Assembly (NCBI GenBank): GCA_028140795.1
Contig: JAOIOW010000001.1
Location: 88,466-152,465, forward strand
DNA length: 64,000 nucleotides
Source of the DNA: Fidelibacterota bacterium
Lineage (GTDB): Bacteria; Fidelibacterota; Marinisomatia; Marinisomatales; Marinisomataceae
Direction: 5' to 3'
The position numbers were made by a program, and so were the translations under genes. Shown here one piece after another: positions 55,800 through 64,000 of this stretch (positions within the stretch are counted from its first letter, which is position 1; each line of letters begins with the position of its first letter). The notes beneath the pieces were generated by a model. The model had not been told where the DNA came from. It worked only from the letters and a program-made list of their open reading frames with translations, and searched no databases.

Positions 55800-58700
55800 T
55801 TAATCAATCCAAACGTTTGATTCCCCTAATAAATCTCTTAATAAAATTAAAAATTGACTGTTATTTGATACCTTAATCTTCTTTGAAATAATTTTTCTTT
55901 CTTGGCCGTTTTCTCCTGGAATATGTACTACAAAAGAATGATCTCCCTTGTTTTGATTTGCCAACTCAACAATATCGTTCATTAAATCTTTTGATGAATT
56001 TTTTGGCAATCTGATATTTACCTCATTTAATTTTAAAACCTTCTTAGCATGATTGATGGGAATGACTTCATCAACAATTAATTTTAGATCAGCAAAGTCG
56101 TTTTGTGTAGAAGTGTGGCCTACTAAAAATACTATATTATTATCCTTGATAATTTCTTTATACTTATCAAAAGCATCATGAAATATAATTGCCTCAGCTT
56201 GTCCTCCTAGGCAATCTAAATTAAAAAAGGCCATCTGCTGATTCTTTTTATCAAAGTGTAGTTTAAAGTTTGTTATAGCACCACCAATTTTTACAACAGA
56301 ATTCTCTTTTAATATTCTTTCTTCAGAAAAATCGTAATTGCTTAATTCTTCAATGGTATCTGCGTATTTAATTAATGGGTTTCCTGAAACATAAATTCCA
56401 AGCACTTCTTTTTCTTTTGATAGCTTCTCCTGATTCTCCCAATCTTCAATGATTGGCAAATCAGGTACTTTAATTAATTCTTCTTGATCGCCAAATAAAT
56501 TGATTTGGTTTTTATTAGATTGTTTATCTGCTTGGTTCCCATAGTTTATTGCTAAATCCACTGCTTCAAATAATTGTGCACGATTTTTGTTCAACGAATC
56601 AAATGCCCCAGCAAGAATTAAACTTTCCAATACTTTTTTATTTACAAGCCTTTGGTCTACCTTAGAAATAAAATCAAAAATAGATTTAAACTCCCCATGC
56701 TTACTTCTCACTTCGATACATTGCTCAAGGGCTTTTACTCCAACATTTTTTACTGCATTTAATCCGAATGAGATTTCTTTATCATTTAATGGTTCAAAAT
56801 TAATTCCAGATTTGTTGATATCAGGCGCATGAACCTTAATATTTAATTTTCTGCACTCATTGATTAAGACAACGACTTTATTTGTATTATTCATCTCGCT
56901 TGTTAAGTTTGCTGACATAAATTCTGCAGTGTAGTGTGTTTTCAGCCATCCTGTTTGATAGGCTATATATGAATATGCCACAGAATGGCTTTTGTTAAAA
57001 CCGTATTGAGCAAATTTATCGATTAATTCAAAAATCTGTTTTGCTTTTGCTTTTGATAAACCATTTTTTACAGCACCTTTTACAAACTTATCAGCCATTT
57101 TATCCATTAATGAGCGAATCTTTTTACCAATTGCACGCCTCATTTCATCCGCTTCAGATAACGTAAATCCTGCGATAACATTCGCAATCTGCATTACCTG
57201 CTCTTGATAAACTATAATTCCATATGTTTCTTTTAATGCTTCCTCTAATAATGGATGAACATATTCAACTTTTTCTTTTCCATGTGCGCGTTTAATATAT
57301 CGATCAATGTTTTGCATTGGACCAGGTCTATACAATGCATTCATTGCAATTAAACCATCTATACTTTTTGGTTGTAGTTTCTTAAGAAATTCTCTCATAC
57401 CTGCTGATTCAAATTGAAAAATTCCTACTGTAAGACCTTTTGCGAATAGCTTATAGACTTTCGGGTCTTCCATATCAATTTTGTCTATATCTATATCTTC
57501 GTTAAATCTTTTTTTAATTAAATCTATTGTTTTATCAATGACTGTTAAATTTCTTAAACCAAGAAAGTCCATCTTTAGCAATCCAATAGATTCAAGCTCT
57601 TTCATATCATACTGTGTAGTTACGTCGCCTTGAGAAGATCTATAAAGAGGTACAAAATCTGTTAAATCTCCGGGTGCAACTACAACTCCAGCAGCGTGAA
57701 TAGAGGCATGTCGTGTCATACCTTCTAAAACTTTAGCATTATCAATAAGATCTTTATAGTTGGTTTGTGACACAGTTCTTAAATCAGAATTTTGTTTTAG
57801 TGCTTGGTCTAGGGTTACTTTTGGCCCTTCAGGTATCATCTTAGCTATCTTATCAACTTCTGAATATGAATAACTCATTACTCTTCCAACATCTCTTATT
57901 ACCGCTCGAGCGTTCATTTTCCCAAAAGTAATAATTTGAGTTACTGAGTCTTCACCATAGATACTTTTTAAATAGTCTATAACTTGCCCTCTTCTTTCAA
58001 CGCAAAAATCTATATCAATATCTGGCATACTAATTCTGTCTGGGTTTAAAAATCTTTCAAAAATCAAGTTATGTTTTAAAGGATCAATATTGGTGATGCC
58101 AAGAGCATAAGATACTATACTTCCTGGAGCAGACCCTCTACCAGGACCAACAGGTATTTTGTTCTTTTTTGCATACTCCACAAAATCAGCAGTAATTAAG
58201 AAGTAACTTGCAAATCCCATTTTTTTAATGACTGACAACTCATAATCAAGCCTCTTATTTATCTCGCTATTAATATTTTCATATTTATCTTTCAAACCGG
58301 AAGAACAAAGTGTCTTTAAATATTCATCAATGTCTTTTGATTTTTTATCACCCGGAATAGAATACCATGGTAGGTGATAGTCTTCCATAGGAATTTGGAG
58401 ATCTACTGAATCAGCTAAAGCTCTTGTATTCTCTAAGGCTTCAGGGAATTGTTCAAACAATGAAAACATTTCATCTTGAGATTTGAAATAAAATTCGTGT
58501 CCAGGATACTTTAATCTATTTTTATCAGATAAGTGCTTACCTGTACCAATACATATATGCACATCATGTGCTTTATAATGTTCTTTCTTTGCATAGTGTG
58601 CATCGTTTGTAGCAATAATTGGCAAATTCATTTCTTTTGCAAGCTTTGTGGCCAGTTGAATGTTTTGCAACTCTTCTGGAATGCCGTGATTTTGAAGTTC

Positions 58701-59222
58701 TACGTAATATCTACCAGGGAAAATACTGGAATACTCTTCGGCCACCTGCTTACCTGCCTCTAGACCATTATATATCAATGTTTCTGGTAAAATTCCTTTT
58801 AAGCATGCCGAAAGACATATAATGCCTTCGTTATATTTTTTTAAAATCTCTGTATCTACTCTTGGCTTATAATAAAATCCTTCTAAATAACCGTGTGTTA
58901 CAATCTTCATTAGATTTTTATAGCCTTGATAGTTTTGTGCAATTAGAACTAGGTGGTTATATTGTCCCATACCGCTTGATCTATCTTTTTGAAAGCGACT
59001 TCCTTTGGCTACATATACTTCACACCCAATAATTGGCTTAATATTTTTATCTTTCGCTTTTTTATAAAATGAAACGGCGCCAAATAAATTTCCATGCTCA
59101 GTTAAAGCAACAGAGTCCATTCCAAGATCTGTAATGGTTTCAAGAACAGAAGGAATGTTTTGAGCGCCATCAAGCAAGCTGTTGTCAGAGTGATTATGTA
59201 AATGGATAAATTCGCTTTTCAT
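55800..59222 (-). CDS. dnaE: DNA polymerase III alpha subunit
   Basis: A 1140-residue replicative polymerase of DnaE1 type. The PHP domain starts FIHLHNHSDNSLLDGA; the palm carries PDIDIDF near residues 398-404 and a further catalytic Asp; the fingers contain the GRGSAPGS and QYGFNKSHSVAYSYIAYQTGWLKTHYTAEF region, cited in shortened form. A tandem helix-hairpin-helix, OB domain and C-terminal tau-binding region follow. It is 7 bp downstream of prmC on the minus strand. Confidence 0.97.
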   Translation of the reverse strand: MKSEFIHLHNHSDNSLLDGAQNIPSVLETITDLGMDSVALTEHGNLFGAVSFYKKAKDKNIKPIIGCEVYVAKGSRFQKDRSSGMGQYNHLVLIAQNYQGYKNLMKIVTHGYLEGFYYKPRVDTEILKKYNEGIICLSACLKGILPETLIYNGLEAGKQVAEEYSSIFPGRYYVELQNHGIPEELQNIQLATKLAKEMNLPIIATNDAHYAKKEHYKAHDVHICIGTGKHLSDKNRLKYPGHEFYFKSQDEMFSLFEQFPEALENTRALADSVDLQIPMEDYHLPWYSIPGDKKSKDIDEYLKTLCSSGLKDKYENINSEINKRLDYELSVIKKMGFASYFLITADFVEYAKKNKIPVGPGRGSAPGSIVSYALGITNIDPLKHNLIFERFLNPDRISMPDIDIDFCVERRGQVIDYLKSIYGEDSVTQIITFGKMNARAVIRDVGRVMSYSYSEVDKIAKMIPEGPKVTLDQALKQNSDLRTVSQTNYKDLIDNAKVLEGMTRHASIHAAGVVVAPGDLTDFVPLYRSSQGDVTTQYDMKELESIGLLKMDFLGLRNLTVIDKTIDLIKKRFNEDIDIDKIDMEDPKVYKLFAKGLTVGIFQFESAGMREFLKKLQPKSIDGLIAMNALYRPGPMQNIDRYIKRAHGKEKVEYVHPLLEEALKETYGIIVYQEQVMQIANVIAGFTLSEADEMRRAIGKKIRSLMDKMADKFVKGAVKNGLSKAKAKQIFELIDKFAQYGFNKSHSVAYSYIAYQTGWLKTHYTAEFMSANLTSEMNNTNKVVVLINECRKLNIKVHAPDINKSGINFEPLNDKEISFGLNAVKNVGVKALEQCIEVRSKHGEFKSIFDFISKVDQRLVNKKVLESLILAGAFDSLNKNRAQLFEAVDLAINYGNQADKQSNKNQINLFGDQEELIKVPDLPIIEDWENQEKLSKEKEVLGIYVSGNPLIKYADTIEELSNYDFSEERILKENSVVKIGGAITNFKLHFDKKNQQMAFFNLDCLGGQAEAIIFHDAFDKYKEIIKDNNIVFLVGHTSTQNDFADLKLIVDEVIPINHAKKVLKLNEVNIRLPKNSSKDLMNDIVELANQNKGDHSFVVHIPGENGQERKIISKKIKVSNNSQFLILLRDLLGESNVWID

Positions 59223-59228
59223 ACACCC

Positions 59229-60068
59229 TTAATATATCTTAATTACTCTATTTTTTCCTTCTAAATCTTTGTAAAAAAAGGATTTATTAGTATTGAAATT
59301 TTTATTAATTAAAATAATGTCATCGGTAACAGCTGAAAAGGGAATTTCTAATAACATGATACCATTTTTTTTAACAAGCTTATTAAAATTTGATATTAAG
59401 TACTTATAAAATGATGTACCGTTCTTGAAATCCGTAAGCGCACTTAATGGGTCATAGTCTCGCACTGATTGCTCTAGACTGTCTATCTCATGTTTTGCTA
59501 AATAGGGGGGATTACACAATAATAAATCAGCTTTTGATTGATCATACTTAAAAATATCTTGATTGAAAAATTGTATATTTTTTAAACCTAGTAATTCCCT
59601 ATTTTTTTTGGCTGTTTTGATAGCAAGTTTGGACTTATCTAAACCTATGTATTCATGTTTTGGAAATTTCTTTGCAATGCTCAATAAAATACATCCACTG
59701 CCTGTACAAAAATCAATAATTTTCAAATTATCTTTACTCTTCGACAAAAATTCAACTGCACAATCTACAAGTAGTTCGGATTCAGGTCGGGGTATGAAAA
59801 CTCCAGGTGGAGTTAAAAACTTATCATTATAAAAATAAGTTTCACCGATAATATATTGAACCGGCTTGTTTTGGAAAAGCTGTGCAAACATACTATCTAG
59901 ATTTATAATATCTTTTGCAGATAATGGTATATCCTTAATATATAAATCTGCTTTTGATATTTTGAAATAATGCTGGACAAGAATGTTACTCTTTGCTTGA
60001 ATCTCTTGAACCTGTGTGCCCTCTAATTTTAAAATCTGCGATTTTAAGTATTCTTTTAAAAGGGTCAT
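59229..60068 (-). CDS. prmC: Release-factor glutamine methyltransferase PrmC
   Basis: A 279-residue SAM-dependent enzyme that methylates the Gln of the GGQ motif in release factors. It has an N-terminal helical domain, IIDFCTGSGCILLSIAK (SAM loop), and the catalytic NPPY in LLCNPPYLAK near residue 185. The substrate, RF1, is encoded immediately upstream by prfA (9 bp apart). GVFIPRPESELL at about residue 90 is also typical. Confidence 0.95.
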   Translation of the reverse strand: MTLLKEYLKSQILKLEGTQVQEIQAKSNILVQHYFKISKADLYIKDIPLSAKDIINLDSMFAQLFQNKPVQYIIGETYFYNDKFLTPPGVFIPRPESELLVDCAVEFLSKSKDNLKIIDFCTGSGCILLSIAKKFPKHEYIGLDKSKLAIKTAKKNRELLGLKNIQFFNQDIFKYDQSKADLLLCNPPYLAKHEIDSLEQSVRDYDPLSALTDFKNGTSFYKYLISNFNKLVKKNGIMLLEIPFSAVTDDIILINKNFNTNKSFFYKDLEGKNRVIKIY

Positions 60069-60077
60069 ATTATCGTT

Positions 60078-61133
60078 TTATTCTATTTTAGCGCTATCTT
60101 CAGCAAGTTTTAACTGCTCAATTAAATGATCTAACTCACCTTCCAGTGTAACTTGCAGCTTGTGTGTAGTATAGTTGATTCGATGATCTGTAATTCTTCC
60201 CTGTGGGAAATTATAAGTTCTAATTTTAGCAGAACGATCTCCAGTAGAAACAAGGCTTTTTCTCATTTCATCTCTATCTTTATTTAATTTTTCTTGTTCT
60301 AATGCAAAGAGTCTAGATCTCAAAACTTTCATAGCTGAAGCTTTATTTTTATGTTGAGAACTTTCGTCCTGACAAGTGACAACTAGCCCTGTGGGTATAT
60401 GAGTTAATCTGATTGCAGATTCTGTCTTATTAACATGCTGTCCACCAGCTCCGCTAGCTCTATATGTATCAATTTTTATGTCAGAATCATTTATCTCAAC
60501 TTCGGCGGTTTCAGCTTCTGGCAAAACAGCTACAGTTGCAGCTGAGGTATGAACTCTTCCCCCTGATTCAGTTTTGGGAATTCGTTGAACTCTGTGTACA
60601 CCGCCTTCATATTTGTATACACCGTATGCTTTTGGACCTTCGATACTAAAAGTTGCCGATTTTAATCCACCAACTCCAGTTTCATGTATATCCATGATTT
60701 TTACTTTCAAATTATTGTTTTCTGCATACCTAGAGTACATTCTCATTAAATCTGAAGCAAACAATCCAGCTTCATCACCTCCAGTACCTGCTCTAATTTC
60801 AATAATTGCATTTTTATTGTCATTGGGATCATCTGAAATTAAAATTTTCTTTAATTGTTTTTCTAAAGATTCAAGATGACTATTTAATTCAATGGATTCT
60901 TCTTTTGCTAATTCTTCATATTCTTTATCATTCCTCATTTCATCCAATTCAGCTAGCTGATTTTTTAAATCTATATATTGTTTACAGAGTTGATATGATT
61001 CATCAAGCGCACTTTTTTGTCTTGATAGTGAAGTCATTTTATCTTGATTGAGCATGATATTGTTATCCATCATTTGCTGCATGATTTGATCATATTCAGA
61101 AACGATGCTATTAGCCTTTGATAAAATATCCAT
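60078..61133 (-). CDS. prfA: Peptide chain release factor 1
   Basis: A 351-residue RF1 that terminates translation at UAG and UAA. The codon-recognition motif is P-K-T in VQRIPKTESGGRVHTSAA (E. coli PAT), and the catalytic GGQ is at residues 230-232 in ASGAGGQHVNKTESA. A coiled-coil N-terminal domain (residues 1-100) is present. UAG stops are used in this window (e.g. the LON-domain gene), in line with RF1 need. Neighbours rpmE2 and prmC are the usual partners. Confidence 0.97.
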   Translation of the reverse strand: MDILSKANSIVSEYDQIMQQMMDNNIMLNQDKMTSLSRQKSALDESYQLCKQYIDLKNQLAELDEMRNDKEYEELAKEESIELNSHLESLEKQLKKILISDDPNDNKNAIIEIRAGTGGDEAGLFASDLMRMYSRYAENNNLKVKIMDIHETGVGGLKSATFSIEGPKAYGVYKYEGGVHRVQRIPKTESGGRVHTSAATVAVLPEAETAEVEINDSDIKIDTYRASGAGGQHVNKTESAIRLTHIPTGLVVTCQDESSQHKNKASAMKVLRSRLFALEQEKLNKDRDEMRKSLVSTGDRSAKIRTYNFPQGRITDHRINYTTHKLQVTLEGELDHLIEQLKLAEDSAKIE

Positions 61134-61163
61134 TAGTTAAATAAATTATTAAAAAAAGAGTCT

Positions 61164-61418
61164 TTAAGAATCTTTTTTATTGTATTTGCGGTTGAATTTT
61201 TCAATTCTTCCAGCCGTATCCACAAGGGTTCTTTGACCGGTATAGTATGGATGTGATTTGTCTGAAATATCCAATTTGAACAAGGGATATTCATTACCAT
61301 CTTCCCATTTGATAGTTTTATCAGTTTTGACAGTAGATCGAGTAAGAAAGGAGTAATTACAAGAACTATCCTCAAAAACTACCAATCTATAATCTTTTGA
61401 ATGTGTATCTTTTTTCAT
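61164..61418 (-). CDS. rpmE2: Ribosomal protein bL31, type B (zinc-free)
   Basis: An 84-residue ribosomal protein. It matches type [23 protein letters not shown], a [32 protein letters not shown] tail in its readable parts, and no CxxC pair. Type B L31 often replaces the zinc form when zinc is low, but in FCB lineages it is commonly the only copy. It overlaps aspC by 4 bp. Confidence 0.96.
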   Translation of the reverse strand: MKKDTHSKDYRLVVFEDSSCNYSFLTRSTVKTDKTIKWEDGNEYPLFKLDISDKSHPYYTGQRTLVDTAGRIEKFNRKYNKKDS

Positions 61419-62611
61419 TTAAGCTTTTTTAAACTATTTTTTATTCTTTGTATGCCATTTATTATTGTTTCTGTGTTCGTAGCAAATGAAAACCTTAAGT
61501 ATCCGCTTGCTCCAAAACCATCACCAGCTACAGTAACAACTTTAGCATCGGCGAGAATATAATCAGAAAGGTCGAAAGTGTCTTGTAAAATTTTTCCATC
61601 CTTATTTTTTTTATTTAAGTAATATGAGAAGTCAGGAAACATATAAAAAGCTCCTCCAGGCATATCGCAATGTACATTATTAATTCCGTTCAGCTCGTTA
61701 TACATAACTGTTCTACGATGTCTAAATTTTTCTTTCATTCGTTTTACAGGTTCTTGATCACCCAACAAAGCAGCTACTGATGCTTTTTGACCAATTGCAT
61801 TTGGACATGAAGTGGTTTGCCCTTGAATTTTTGACATTGCTTTGACAATTTCATCGTTTGCTGTTGTATATCCAATTCGCCATCCTGTCATAGCATATGT
61901 TTTTGACATACTTCTAATTGTTACAATTTCACAACCAAAACTATCTAAAGTTTCGATAGCTTTGAATTCATTATCATAAACCAACTCTTCATATGTTTCA
62001 TCTGATATAACAATCCAATCTTTTTCTTTGCTTAATTTTAGCAGTTTAGATATTGCATCATCAGACCAAACGCCACCAGTCGGATTGCTTGGTGAATTAA
62101 TTATAACTCCTTTAACTGAATCATCAATTTTGGAAATTAAATCATCAAAATCTGGTTCAAATTGCTTATCTGAGATTGTATGTACAAGTAAAGGTTCTGC
62201 GCCAGCTATTCGTATAAACTCAGGAAATGAAACCCAATAAGGTGAAAAAACTACAACTTTATCGCCTTTATCAAACAGAGCTTGGCAAACAACTGATAAT
62301 GATTGTTTTCCGCCATTTGAAACAATAATATTTTCAGGATCGTAGTTTATACCTGTTAAGTTTTTAAGCTTTGTTTGAATTGCTTCTTTTAACTCTAACA
62401 TTCCTGATCCAGGCGTATATTTTGTGTACCCATCCACCATAGCTTGTTTTCCAGCCTCTATGATGTGATGAGGTGTATTAAAATCAGGCTCTCCAACGCC
62501 AAAATTAATTACATCTTCTCCTTGAGATCTGAGCTCTGCAGCTCTGGCAGTCATTTGGAGAGTAAAAGAAGGTTTGATTTTTTTTACTAAACTAGAAAAT
62601 TCTTTTGACAT
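61415..62611 (-). CDS. aspC: Aspartate aminotransferase-like PLP enzyme
   Basis: A 398-residue class I aminotransferase of the I-gamma branch. The PLP lysine is in [15 protein letters not shown] (about residue 235); [14 protein letters not shown] opens the N-terminal arm; [11 protein letters not shown] and [10 protein letters not shown] bind substrate and PLP. Transfers the amino group between aspartate and 2-oxoglutarate; this branch may also accept prephenate or other acids. It is 1 bp after rho and overlaps rpmE2, so it sits in the rho-rpmE-prfA operon. Confidence 0.93.
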   Translation of the reverse strand: MSKEFSSLVKKIKPSFTLQMTARAAELRSQGEDVINFGVGEPDFNTPHHIIEAGKQAMVDGYTKYTPGSGMLELKEAIQTKLKNLTGINYDPENIIVSNGGKQSLSVVCQALFDKGDKVVVFSPYWVSFPEFIRIAGAEPLLVHTISDKQFEPDFDDLISKIDDSVKGVIINSPSNPTGGVWSDDAISKLLKLSKEKDWIVISDETYEELVYDNEFKAIETLDSFGCEIVTIRSMSKTYAMTGWRIGYTTANDEIVKAMSKIQGQTTSCPNAIGQKASVAALLGDQEPVKRMKEKFRHRRTVMYNELNGINNVHCDMPGGAFYMFPDFSYYLNKKNKDGKILQDTFDLSDYILADAKVVTVAGDGFGASGYLRFSFATNTETIINGIQRIKNSLKKLK

Positions 62612-62612
62612 T

Positions 62613-63899
62613 TTACTGGCTCATTAAATCTAGGAATTCTTGATTTGTTTTGGTCCTGCGCATTCTATCAGTCATAAACTGCATAGCCTGCTCTGTAGAC
62701 ATTTCTCCTAACATTTTTCTCAATATCCACATCCTTGATAAATGTTGATCTGATAATAAAAGCTCCTCTTTTCGCGTACCTGATTTCACGATATTAAATG
62801 CAGGATAAATACGTCTATCACTCAATTCTCGATCTAGAACCAATTCCATATTACCTGTTCCTTTAAATTCTTCGAAAATCACTCCATCCATTTTACTTCC
62901 GGTATCAATTAAAGCAGTAGCAATAATAGATAAACTTCCGCCTTCTTCCGTATTTCTAGCTGCTCCAAAGAATTTTTTTGGTTTTCTTAGCGCATTTGAA
63001 TCAACACCTCCAGATAATATTTTACCACTATGTGGAATTACGGCATTATGTGCACGTCCCAACCTGGTAATACTATCTAACAGAATAACAACATCCTTAC
63101 CACATTCAACTAATCTTTGTGCTTTAGCAAGAGCCATATCAGATACTTGCACATGTCTTTCTGGTCCTTCATCAAATGTGGATGCAATAACCTCTGCATC
63201 AACACTTCTTTTCATATCTGTAACTTCCTCAGGCCTTTCATCAATCAGAAGAATAATAAGGACAGTATTAGGGTGATTTCTTCTAATTGCGTTTGCAATC
63301 TTTGAAATTAAAATAGTCTTACCGGTTTTAGGCTGAGCTACAATTAAGCCACGTTGACCCTTGCCGATTGGAGCTACCATATCCATTATTCTCATTGACA
63401 TATCGCTTGTATTGGAAAGATTAAATTTTTCATTGGGATGGAGTGGAGTAAACTTATCAAACTTTCTTTGATCTTTAATTTTCTCCGGATTCATACCGTT
63501 AACTTTTGTTAATTGTAAAAGTGCGTGAAATCTTTCTTTAGATTTAGGAGCTCGAGTAGTTCCTTCAACAAAATGACCTGTTTTTAGTTTAAATCTCTTA
63601 ATTTGTGATGGGCTAACATAAATATCTTCAGGCCCAGGTAAATAATTATCATTTACACTTCTTAAAAATCCGTATCCATCAGGTAAAATTTCTAAAACTC
63701 CGGCTGCCATTTTATCGCTTTTGTTGTTATCGTTATTAGTAGAAGGTTTATTGGTCTCTTGTTTCTCTGAAGTGTCTGTAGCAGAAATGGCTTTAATAAG
63801 TTCATCTTTTGACATAGATGATGATTTTTCAATTTCCATTTGCTTTGCTATTTCTTTTAATTCAGTTAGTTTTTTGTCTTTTAAATCAGTTAGTTTCAT
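62613..63899 (-). CDS. rho: Transcription termination factor Rho
   Basis: A 428-residue hexameric helicase. Residues 1-45 form the Rho_N domain ([19 protein letters not shown]), followed by a polar Asn/Ser/Lys-rich insertion (about 46-65), the RNA-binding fold with [11 protein letters not shown], then Walker [12 protein letters not shown], Walker B-like [14 protein letters not shown], and Q/R loops in [15 protein letters not shown]. Start at 63899 has a GAGGAA ribosome binding site. A promoter and a dyad stand in the 100 bp upstream. Confidence 0.96.
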   Translation of the reverse strand: MKLTDLKDKKLTELKEIAKQMEIEKSSSMSKDELIKAISATDTSEKQETNKPSTNNDNNKSDKMAAGVLEILPDGYGFLRSVNDNYLPGPEDIYVSPSQIKRFKLKTGHFVEGTTRAPKSKERFHALLQLTKVNGMNPEKIKDQRKFDKFTPLHPNEKFNLSNTSDMSMRIMDMVAPIGKGQRGLIVAQPKTGKTILISKIANAIRRNHPNTVLIILLIDERPEEVTDMKRSVDAEVIASTFDEGPERHVQVSDMALAKAQRLVECGKDVVILLDSITRLGRAHNAVIPHSGKILSGGVDSNALRKPKKFFGAARNTEEGGSLSIIATALIDTGSKMDGVIFEEFKGTGNMELVLDRELSDRRIYPAFNIVKSGTRKEELLLSDQHLSRMWILRKMLGEMSTEQAMQFMTDRMRRTKTNQEFLDLMSQ

Positions 63900-63949
63900 A
63901 ATTCCTCGATTGTTGTGAAAATTCTTAGGGGAGAGTCACCTTGAAATAC

Positions 63950-63977
63950 AAATTACGCTATATATTGCCTTTGTCAA
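63950..63977 (-). promoter_or_regulatory. Predicted rho promoter
   Basis: On the minus strand TTGACA (63977-63972) is followed 16 bp later by TAATTT (63955-63950). The leader to the ATG would be about 44 nt. The -35 is consensus; the -10 is weak. Confidence 0.5.
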
Positions 63978-63980
63978 AGG
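63968..63980. promoter_or_regulatory. Perfect dyad over the rho -35 element
   Basis: CCTTT-GAC-AAAGG is centred on the -35 hexamer of the predicted rho promoter. A symmetric site in that place is a plausible repressor operator. Confidence 0.4.
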
Positions 63981-64000
63981 AAAAATCAAAAAATTTATAG

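Noticed and set aside
61133-61375. 80-codon frame overlapping rpmE2 in another phase
   Set aside because: rpmE2 (61164-61418) is a clear L31 and the other frame has no family features.

Overview
This 64 kb window is an AT-rich bacterial chromosome segment densely packed with core genes. It contains no insertion sequence, integrase, prophage, CRISPR array or defence island that I can recognise. The organism looks like a Gram-negative member of the FCB superphylum, most plausibly a marine Candidatus Marinimicrobia (SAR406)-type bacterium. The signs are an SprA-like giant outer-membrane protein with the IDDFEGS signature, a TonB-dependent receptor with an N-terminal carboxypeptidase-regulatory-like domain, an LptD homologue, several lipoproteins and a type B L31. 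The phylum is inferred; no 16S rRNA gene is present.

Layout. 1-4116 (minus): rdgB followed without a gap by sprA, which runs off the left edge. 4188-11095 (plus): tRNA-Phe lies 10 bp ahead of a close-packed run of SRPBCC protein, DUF2878 protein and a complete RND tripartite efflux system. 11092-17577: mixed strands, with a LON-domain protein, a VOC protein, a DUF1295 protein, a cupredoxin lipoprotein plus FTR1 iron permease, a CoA-type Nudix hydrolase, a HAD phosphatase, two SDRs (one close to mitochondrial 2,4-dienoyl-CoA reductase) and a small membrane protein. 17615-32997 (plus): lptD, hisS, topA-ccmH, glyQS, a Bax inhibitor-1-like gene, a TonB receptor with its own promoter, leader and terminator, then gamma-glutamyltransferase and an N-formylglutamate-amidohydrolase-like lipoprotein. 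33003-35066 (minus): a TPR protein and a PfkB kinase. 35100-41348 (plus): overlapping mnmA, glmU N-domain, LytR_C protein, rsfS and argS, then a Tat-type amine oxidase and a GDPD lipoprotein. 41356-42017: tmRNA (minus), a candidate small RNA (minus) and tRNA-Lys (plus). 42044-44863: gcvP. 44869-63899: a 19 kb minus-strand run, read from rho through aspC, rpmE2, prfA, prmC, dnaE, a stand-alone B12-binding protein, pepP and ligA to an ABC-2 exporter and carAB.

Most of the window is translation, replication and envelope housekeeping. Short or overlapping gene junctions suggest few, long transcripts. The least expected signals are regulatory or structural: an intrinsic-terminator-shaped hairpin inside codons 4-17 of carA, a perfect 28 bp AT palindrome touching the topA promoter, an orphan promoter-hairpin-terminator unit opposite tRNA-Lys, a structured leader before the TonB receptor, tRNA genes used as 5' ends of protein operons, a tmRNA tag ending AFA, a lipoprotein gene that appears to start at ATT, a LigA with one zinc ligand changed, and a 25-codon ORF that looks like the tail of a lost dehydrogenase. 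I did not find one cluster that I would call a wholly new multi-gene system.
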